Origin: Candidatus Hydrogenedentota bacterium
Lineage (GTDB): Bacteria > Hydrogenedentota > Hydrogenedentia > Hydrogenedentales > SLHB01
DNA length: 10,919 nucleotides
Reading direction: 5' to 3'
NCBI GenBank assembly: GCA_003557825.1
Contig: PWNM01000243.1
Coordinates: 1 to 10,919, forward strand
The first letter of the stretch is position 1. The number at the start of each line of letters is the position of its first letter. Shown here one piece after another: positions 6,059-10,919 of this stretch. The notes beneath the pieces are model-generated. The model made no database searches. It saw only the letters and a program-made list of their open reading frames with translations, and was not told the DNA's origin. The translations under genes were made by a program, and so were the position numbers.

Positions 6059-7381
6059 ATGTCCAAATCGATTAACCGCCGCACATTTCTAGCTGCTTCG
6101 GCCGCCATGGCCGCTGCGCCCATGATTCTACCTTCCACCGCATGGGGACAGAACGCCCCGTCCAATCGTATCCATATTGGCTGTATTGGACTTGCGGGCA
6201 TGGGAATGGCCAATATCAACTCGTTTTTACGCCATGATGATTGCAGGGTAATCGCATTGTGTGACGTGGATCGGAACGTACTGCGCAGCCGTGAAGAAGC
6301 CATTAACAACCACTACGGCGACCAAGCTTGTCAGGCCTATACGGATTACCGAGAGTTGATCGCACAGGACGATATCGATGCCGTGATGATCGCCACGCCG
6401 GACCAGTGGCATGCGCCGATGGCTATGGCTGCCGCAAAAGCAGGAAAAGATATCTACTGCGAGAAACCCATTACCCACACCTTCGCCGAAGGCGCGCGCC
6501 TGATGGCCACATTGAGAGAACACGATTGTATCTGGCAAATGGGAGCATGGCAACGAAGCCAGTTTCATTTCCGACGCGCCGTGGATATTGTGCAGAACGG
6601 ACTGCTCGGGGAGATCCAGTTCGTCGACATCGGTTTGCCTTCGGGTGAACCCTTCCCGCCACAGAATGGGGAGCATGAACCGCCGGACCACGTGGACTAC
6701 GACGCATGGTGCGGTCCGAGTCCCATGCTGCCGTTCCATCCGGATCGGTTCCATTTCCAGTGGCGCTGGAACTATCATTTTGGTGCAGGGCAGCTCATGG
6801 ACTGGATTGGCCATCACAACGACATCGCTCATTGGGCCTTGGAAGAGGAATTGGGTGGACCTGTCGCCGTTCAGATGAATGAGTACCGCGTACCGGAACG
6901 CACAGACGTCTGGAATGCATCCTGGCGATATGATCTAACATGCTGGTACGATCGAGGATTCACAACGCGGATAACAAACATGGCACGACGGGGGACGACG
7001 TTCTACGGTTCCGAAGGATGGGTTCATGTAAGCCGGGGCACATTGGATACCATGAACCCGGAGTGGAAGGATCCCGCCTTTGACCCCGGACCCAAGAAAG
7101 CCTACGTATCGGACGACCACACCCGGAACTTCCTCGACTGCATCAAGAGCCGAGAACCCGCCATTACGCCGGCGGAATCGGCCCATCGTTCCATTACGCC
7201 GGGTCATTTGGGTCTCATCTCAGCGGCATTGGGGAATCGCCGCCTCGAATGGGATCCCGCAAACGAAACCTTGCTCAATGATGAAGACGGCGAAGCAACA
7301 AAGTTGCTGAATCAGCAAGGCGACCGCATGCCCTGGATGCCCTGGCGTGAGGAATGGGCCGGGGACCTGTTGGACGCTTGA
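6059..7381 (+). CDS. Tat-exported Gfo/Idh/MocA family oxidoreductase
   Basis: A 440-residue NAD(P)-dependent oxidoreductase-like protein. A twin-arginine signal lies at the N terminus (NRRTFLAASAAMAAAP, Arg7-Arg8), cleaved probably near AWGQ (about residue 30), so the folded enzyme with its cofactor should act outside the cytoplasm. The Rossmann domain begins RIHIGCIGLAGMGMAN (Gly41, Gly44, Gly47 and Gly49 in the dinucleotide-binding loop), followed by an acidic CDVD after beta-2. CEKPITH (Glu135-Lys136-Pro137) is the family EKP motif with the conserved lysine. DWIGHHNDIAHW (about 248-259) in the C-terminal domain supplies the usual histidines. Exported members of this family in Planctomycetota and Bacteroidota oxidise or otherwise modify sugars or cyclitols. 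The substrate here is unknown; its glycan-enzyme neighbours suggest a sugar. The start is supported by AAAGGGG about eight bases upstream. Confidence 0.9.
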   Translation: MSKSINRRTFLAASAAMAAAPMILPSTAWGQNAPSNRIHIGCIGLAGMGMANINSFLRHDDCRVIALCDVDRNVLRSREEAINNHYGDQACQAYTDYRELIAQDDIDAVMIATPDQWHAPMAMAAAKAGKDIYCEKPITHTFAEGARLMATLREHDCIWQMGAWQRSQFHFRRAVDIVQNGLLGEIQFVDIGLPSGEPFPPQNGEHEPPDHVDYDAWCGPSPMLPFHPDRFHFQWRWNYHFGAGQLMDWIGHHNDIAHWALEEELGGPVAVQMNEYRVPERTDVWNASWRYDLTCWYDRGFTTRITNMARRGTTFYGSEGWVHVSRGTLDTMNPEWKDPAFDPGPKKAYVSDDHTRNFLDCIKSREPAITPAESAHRSITPGHLGLISAALGNRRLEWDPANETLLNDEDGEATKLLNQQGDRMPWMPWREEWAGDLLDA

Positions 7382-7399
7382 TCCGCCGCCAAAAAGTCA

Positions 7400-7439
7400 A
7401 CCGCCGCCGGGTTCGACACAGACTCGGCGGCGGTCGTTT
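7400..7439. terminator. bidirectional intrinsic terminator between convergent genes
   Basis: Perfect stem ACCGCCGCCG (7400-7409) / CGGCGGCGGT (7425-7434), with additional inner pairs reducing the 15-nt loop. CGTTTCTTT follows on the plus strand, and on the minus strand TGACTTTTT follows the stem. It lies 19 bp after the oxidoreductase stop and 21 bp before the stop of the convergent GH172 gene, so it can serve both. Confidence 0.85.
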
Positions 7440-7454
7440 CTTTCGGTGGATGAG

Positions 7455-9413
7455 CTAATCAACCGGATGCAAGAACAAGTAATCCAGCCCGAACATATGA
7501 TCCTCGGTGGCGTTGTCGTTGCGCCCTACGATTTCGGCCTTGATCACGTTCTGCCCTTCATGGAGATCGAATTCGCCCAGCATCTTTTCGACGGTGATCA
7601 CTTCGTCGGGATGGTAAAAATCTATGGGATCGCCGGCAGGCTCGTCATTGATGTATAGCTGTACAACACCATAGTCATGGGCTTTGGTGAACCGGCCTTC
7701 GATCGCGTAGCGACCGGCGGATTCGACATCAAAGCCGAGTTCAAGGGTATCACCAACATCGGCATAGGTCCACCACTGCTGTTCGAGTCCACTCCATCCC
7801 CATTGGAGACTCTGTTGGACCTGAAGGTCGCCTCCGGTTTTCGAGAGCACTTCCATGTCCTGACCTTCCAGCGCGCCTTCGACTCCTTCCATGCCCTCAA
7901 TGGGAGGCGCTTCCACTACGACCAAATCCTCAGACGTTAGGGGGACGAAGTTGTCTTGCGTACCCGGTTCGGCGTACCAATAGGAAATGACCGACATGCC
8001 GATCTCGCAGTCCTCCCAGTGCCAGACTTCCATGTCAAAGACCAGCGATTCGGTGAATGGAATGGCATCGATGATGTGGAAGCGGTTCACACAGGTTTGT
8101 CCATAGGAGCCCGGCCCATCGACACGAGGCTGGTTGTGATAAGCATGGCTGAACAGCTCCGTCGAACCCCAGGCGTAGCCGTAGTAGTCTTCGGTACCCG
8201 TCCCGAAATGACTGGGGAAATCCTCGCCATCAATATAGATTTTCTCGTCGCCCTCGCCCCACCATGTGGGTGTCGGGTTCATGACGTTGAGCATGTTGCC
8301 CACATAGACGCCCTTGCCGTCCACCTCGACATAATTCCAGTCCTGCCGCGGGATTGTGCGGATGGGATGCTCGGTTTTCCATTTTGCATGGAACCGAAGG
8401 GCGTTCTCAGGATCCTCATAGGCTCCCTGCACGATTTCGCCCGAAACACGTACTTGCATATCGGTGTGGTTGTGCAGGGCAAACCGCACGGACTCAGTAA
8501 AAGGCATAACCCAATGGCTGTACATAAGCCCGTTGTCGAGTACGCCGACGGGCAGCCCCTGGTAGGGGTTTACGCCCGGAGCGGATCCGAAGAAATCACC
8601 CAGAGGCGTATGGACCGAAGGCGTTGTTTCCCCATCAAAAGCGATCTCGAGCAGGTTGCCCCGTAAGGCGGCCTCGATATCCAGCGCATCCAGGCGCATA
8701 GTGAGCCGATAGATGGCCCCATGGCCGGGTAACGCAACATCAAGGGTCTCTCCTGCGGGGATGGCTTCATTGTAATAGGTGGTCTGAGAGCGTTCGGGGC
8801 GTTCGAAGACCTGGGGCGCCGCAAGCCGCTCGGCCACCTGTTGGATTTGTTGTTGATAGGCCAGGGCTTCGGCTGGGGAATAGGTTGCGACGGACACGTC
8901 CTCATTGTAGGTTCGGTAGTTGATGAGATAGTAGAAATTTTCCTCGCTGGCGGTCACCTTGCAATGCTCCGCATAGGGAATGGGCAGATAACTGTTCCAC
9001 CCTCGACCGCGAATCCCCGCAATCGGTTCGATAAAGGGGGCGGTATCGCCGCGAAGCATGTCGCTAAACGGCATTTCAATGGTAGGCTCGTCTTCGCCGT
9101 CCAAATAGACGCGGATGATCGCCGCATTGTCGGGATTGGCGGACCAGATGCGCACTATTGCTCCCGGTCCTTCCGTATCCATCATGACGTATTCCGTCTC
9201 GCCGTTGCGCTCTTCGGTCCGGATGAACTGCCCCCAGTCCTGGTTGGCGAACCAGTTTTCATCGGTCAGTTCCGTCGGATCCGTCGAGCGCCGGTCGTAG
9301 CTCGAGAATTGCTTGCAAGTGTACGCCGGTTCGGGGAAACGGGTTAGCGCGGCCAGATCGAGCATTTCGTCTAACAGGACGCCCATGGTAATGTCCGCCT
9401 CGGCCGGTCCGGA
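7455..9413 (-). repeat. second (C-terminal) unit of the GH172 gene's internal tandem repeat
   Basis: Codons for visible residues about 503-1154. It is colinear with 9414-10919 at a period of 1956 bp (652 codons) from CKVT to TGTEDY; one codon is lost before the binding domain (WHLEPETEVGM versus WHWEDCEIGM). Protein similarity is high across catalytic and binding domains, with many silent differences, so the duplication is not recent. Confidence 0.85.
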
Positions 9414-10919
9414 GACCGGCTCAAGCCGGATATAGTCAATCCCGAACATATAGGCCGGGTGAGCCGCCTCGTTTTTCCCTACAATATCGGCGGTGATCTG
9501 GTTGGTTCCTTCCTGAAGGTTAAACACGCCAAGGGACCGCTCGTCGGCCGCAATAACATGGGGATGATAGAAATCGATGGGATCGCCGACGGATTCGTCG
9601 TTGATCATCAAATCGACTATGCCGTAATCATTGGCCTTGGTGAATCGGCCGATCACTTCATAGCGGCCTTCCTCTTCCACCGGGAAAGCGACGATCAGGG
9701 TATCACCCGGATCGGCATGGCGCCACCAGAGCTGCTCCGCGCCGCTCCATCGGAAGACAAATCCCTCTTGCACGTCGACGGTTCCACCGGTATAGGACAC
9801 CACTTCCATGTCTTCGCCCTCGATGGCTCCTTCGACGCGTTCGATATCGGGTTCTTCGGGCAGGTCCACGAAAGTCAGCGATTCCGGAGTCAGCGATTCG
9901 AAGTTATCCGTGGAGCCCGGATCGGCATACCAATAGGAAATGGCCGCCATCCCGACTTCGGTTTCGGGCTCCAGGTGCCACACTTCCATGTCAAACCGGA
10001 GTGACTCCTCGAATGTGATGGTGTCAATGACATGGAATCGATTGACTGAGGTATGGCCATAGTTGCCTGGACCATCGCACCGGGGTTGATTATGGTAAGC
10101 GTGGGTAAACACTTCAGGCGAGCACCAGGCATAGCCGTAATAATCCTCGGTACCGGTTCCAAAGTGACTGGGGAAGTCCTCGCCGTCGATGTAGATCTTT
10201 TCGTCGCCCTCGCCCCACCACATGGGCGAGTGGTTGGTTACATGAAGCATATTGCCTACGTATTTTCCTCGGCCCGAGATTTCGGCATAGTTCCAGTCTT
10301 GGAAAGGTCGGGTAGGAATAGGGTATTCAGTTCGCCATTTTGCGTGGAACCGCATCGAGTTCTCATCCCACGAGTAGGGACCGACAACTACTTCGCCATT
10401 AAGTCGAAGGCGTTCATCGGTGTGGTTGGTAAGTCGGAATGTTACCGATTGTTGATACGGCATGACCCAATGGCTGTACATCGTTCCGTTCTCGAGGACC
10501 CCCATGGGCAAGGACTGATAGGGGTTGACGCCCGGGCCGGAGCCAAAAAAATCACCCAGGGGCGCATGGATAGATGGCGATGGTTCGTTATCGAAATGCA
10601 CCTCGACCAAGGTTCCGCGAAGCGCCGCTTCAAGATCATCGGCATTGGCGCGCATGGTCACACGATACAGCGCGCCGGGCCCGGGCAGCGTTTCCTCCAA
10701 TGTGGCTCCGGGCTCGAGCGTCTCAAAATAGTATTCCGTATGGGCTCCCGTTGGACGTTGAAATCGTTGGGGCTCCTCGAGTCGTTCCGCCACGGACTGG
10801 ATGGCGTCCATGTAATTCGCGGCACATTCGGCCGTGTAGGTCTCGACCTCGACATCGGGCTCGTAGGTACGGTAGTTAATGTGATAATAGAATCCGCCAC
10901 CCGTTGAGGTAACTTTGCA
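7455..10919 (-). CDS. tandem DUF2961 (GH172) protein with carbohydrate-binding-like domains, 5' end outside window
   Basis: The minus frame is open from the right edge to TAG at 7455, giving 1154 visible residues. The ATG at 10811 is internal, because upstream codons continue the homology (CKVT...FYY.INYRTY). There are two copies of a unit of about 652 residues. Each has a DUF2961 catalytic domain (GEGDEKIYIDGEDFPSHFG, then TGTEDYYGYAW with Glu258 or Glu910) and then a beta-sandwich resembling CBM6/CBM35 (visible residues about 362-502 and 1013-1154), which begins VEGAxEGxDMEV and ends FGxDYxxLxPV. DUF2961 is CAZy family GH172, whose characterised members cleave fructofuranosyl or D-arabinofuranosyl linkages. 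The Glu in TGTEDY is probably a catalytic carboxylate, which I infer from conservation. The second unit contains the full N-terminal segment (MGVLLDEMLDLAALTRF onward); the first is cut by the window edge. No signal peptide can be judged. The carbohydrate-binding domains suggest export. Confidence 0.9.
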   Translation of the reverse strand, partial: CKVTSTGGGFYYHINYRTYEPDVEVETYTAECAANYMDAIQSVAERLEEPQRFQRPTGAHTEYYFETLEPGATLEETLPGPGALYRVTMRANADDLEAALRGTLVEVHFDNEPSPSIHAPLGDFFGSGPGVNPYQSLPMGVLENGTMYSHWVMPYQQSVTFRLTNHTDERLRLNGEVVVGPYSWDENSMRFHAKWRTEYPIPTRPFQDWNYAEISGRGKYVGNMLHVTNHSPMWWGEGDEKIYIDGEDFPSHFGTGTEDYYGYAWCSPEVFTHAYHNQPRCDGPGNYGHTSVNRFHVIDTITFEESLRFDMEVWHLEPETEVGMAAISYWYADPGSTDNFESLTPESLTFVDLPEEPDIERVEGAIEGEDMEVVSYTGGTVDVQEGFVFRWSGAEQLWWRHADPGDTLIVAFPVEEEGRYEVIGRFTKANDYGIVDLMINDESVGDPIDFYHPHVIAADERSLGVFNLQEGTNQITADIVGKNEAAHPAYMFGIDYIRLEPVSGPAEADITMGVLLDEMLDLAALTRFPEPAYTCKQFSSYDRRSTDPTELTDENWFANQDWGQFIRTEERNGETEYVMMDTEGPGAIVRIWSANPDNAAIIRVYLDGEDEPTIEMPFSDMLRGDTAPFIEPIAGIRGRGWNSYLPIPYAEHCKVTASEENFYYLINYRTYNEDVSVATYSPAEALAYQQQIQQVAERLAAPQVFERPERSQTTYYNEAIPAGETLDVALPGHGAIYRLTMRLDALDIEAALRGNLLEIAFDGETTPSVHTPLGDFFGSAPGVNPYQGLPVGVLDNGLMYSHWVMPFTESVRFALHNHTDMQVRVSGEIVQGAYEDPENALRFHAKWKTEHPIRTIPRQDWNYVEVDGKGVYVGNMLNVMNPTPTWWGEGDEKIYIDGEDFPSHFGTGTEDYYGYAWGSTELFSHAYHNQPRVDGPGSYGQTCVNRFHIIDAIPFTESLVFDMEVWHWEDCEIGMSVISYWYAEPGTQDNFVPLTSEDLVVVEAPPIEGMEGVEGALEGQDMEVLSKTGGDLQVQQSLQWGWSGLEQQWWTYADVGDTLELGFDVESAGRYAIEGRFTKAHDYGVVQLYINDEPAGDPIDFYHPDEVITVEKMLGEFDLHEGQNVIKAEIVGRNDNATEDHMFGLDYLFLHPVD
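9414..10919 (-). repeat. first unit of the GH172 gene's internal tandem repeat (truncated by window)
   Basis: Codons for visible residues 1-502. The unit lacks about 150 N-terminal residues, judged against the second unit, and these should lie just beyond the right edge. Whether a further unit precedes it cannot be seen. Confidence 0.8.

Noticed and set aside
10809..10811. ATG as the start of the GH172 gene
   Set aside because: The frame stays open to the window edge, and the 36 upstream codons align with the equivalent segment of the second unit, so this Met is internal.
10053..10907. 284-codon open frame on the plus strand
   Set aside because: Antisense shadow of the GH172 gene. The matching antisense frame at 7956-8666 in the second repeat unit simply reflects the duplication.
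1..10919. CRISPR array, tRNA, rRNA or mobile element
   Set aside because: No regularly spaced short repeats, no tRNA cloverleaf or rRNA segments, no transposase or integrase frames, and no terminal inverted repeats were seen. The only long repeats are the paralogous pseudopilins and the GH172 units.

Overview
The window looks like chromosomal DNA of an uncultured, environmental, heterotrophic bacterium. The most likely source is Hydrogenedentota or a Planctomycetota/Lentisphaerota relative. This rests on inference from gene content: a DUF1844 protein, large H-X9-DG-type pseudopilins in multiple copies, a Tat-exported Gfo/Idh/MocA oxidoreductase, and a large DUF2961 (GH172) protein with a C-terminal carbohydrate-binding-like domain. 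There are no phage, IS, CRISPR, tRNA or rRNA signals.

Layout. (1) Positions 1-870, minus strand: a housekeeping cluster of ndk (TTG start), a 29-residue very basic ribosomal protein of the AURKAIP1/COX24 (mS38/bS22-like) type, and the first 45 codons of a DUF1844 protein that runs off the left edge. (2) Positions 871-1217: non-coding, with the promoter and leader of the next gene. (3) Positions 1218-3858, plus strand: two tandem paralogous pseudopilin genes, each 359 codons and gaplessly alignable (about 87% identical by hand count). They are separated by 481 bp, and each has its own sigma70-like promoter, long leader with a GGAGGTGA element, and hairpin terminator. (4) Positions 3940-5877, minus strand: a secreted protein with an N-terminal beta-sandwich and a GH43/GH32-like beta-propeller. 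(5) Positions 6059-7381, plus strand, divergent from the previous gene: a Tat-signal Gfo/Idh/MocA oxidoreductase. (6) A strong bidirectional terminator at 7400-7434. (7) Positions 7455-10919, minus strand: a very long secreted-type protein made of tandem [GH172 + carbohydrate-binding-like domain] units. It is open through the right edge, so its start is outside the window.

How the genes may work together. The right two thirds reads as a set of individually transcribed genes for extracytoplasmic carbohydrate processing: a beta-propeller glycosidase-like protein, a double GH172 (a family with characterised fructofuranosidase and D-arabinofuranosidase members), and a sugar oxidoreductase predicted to act after Tat export. 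The two pseudopilins suggest a type II secretion or type IV pilus-like apparatus, but no secretion ATPase, secretin or prepilin peptidase lies here, so a functional link to the enzymes is only inferred. The strongest points for follow-up are the tandem GH172 fusion, the duplication of the whole pseudopilin transcription unit including its leader, and the tiny mS38-like gene between ndk and DUF1844.
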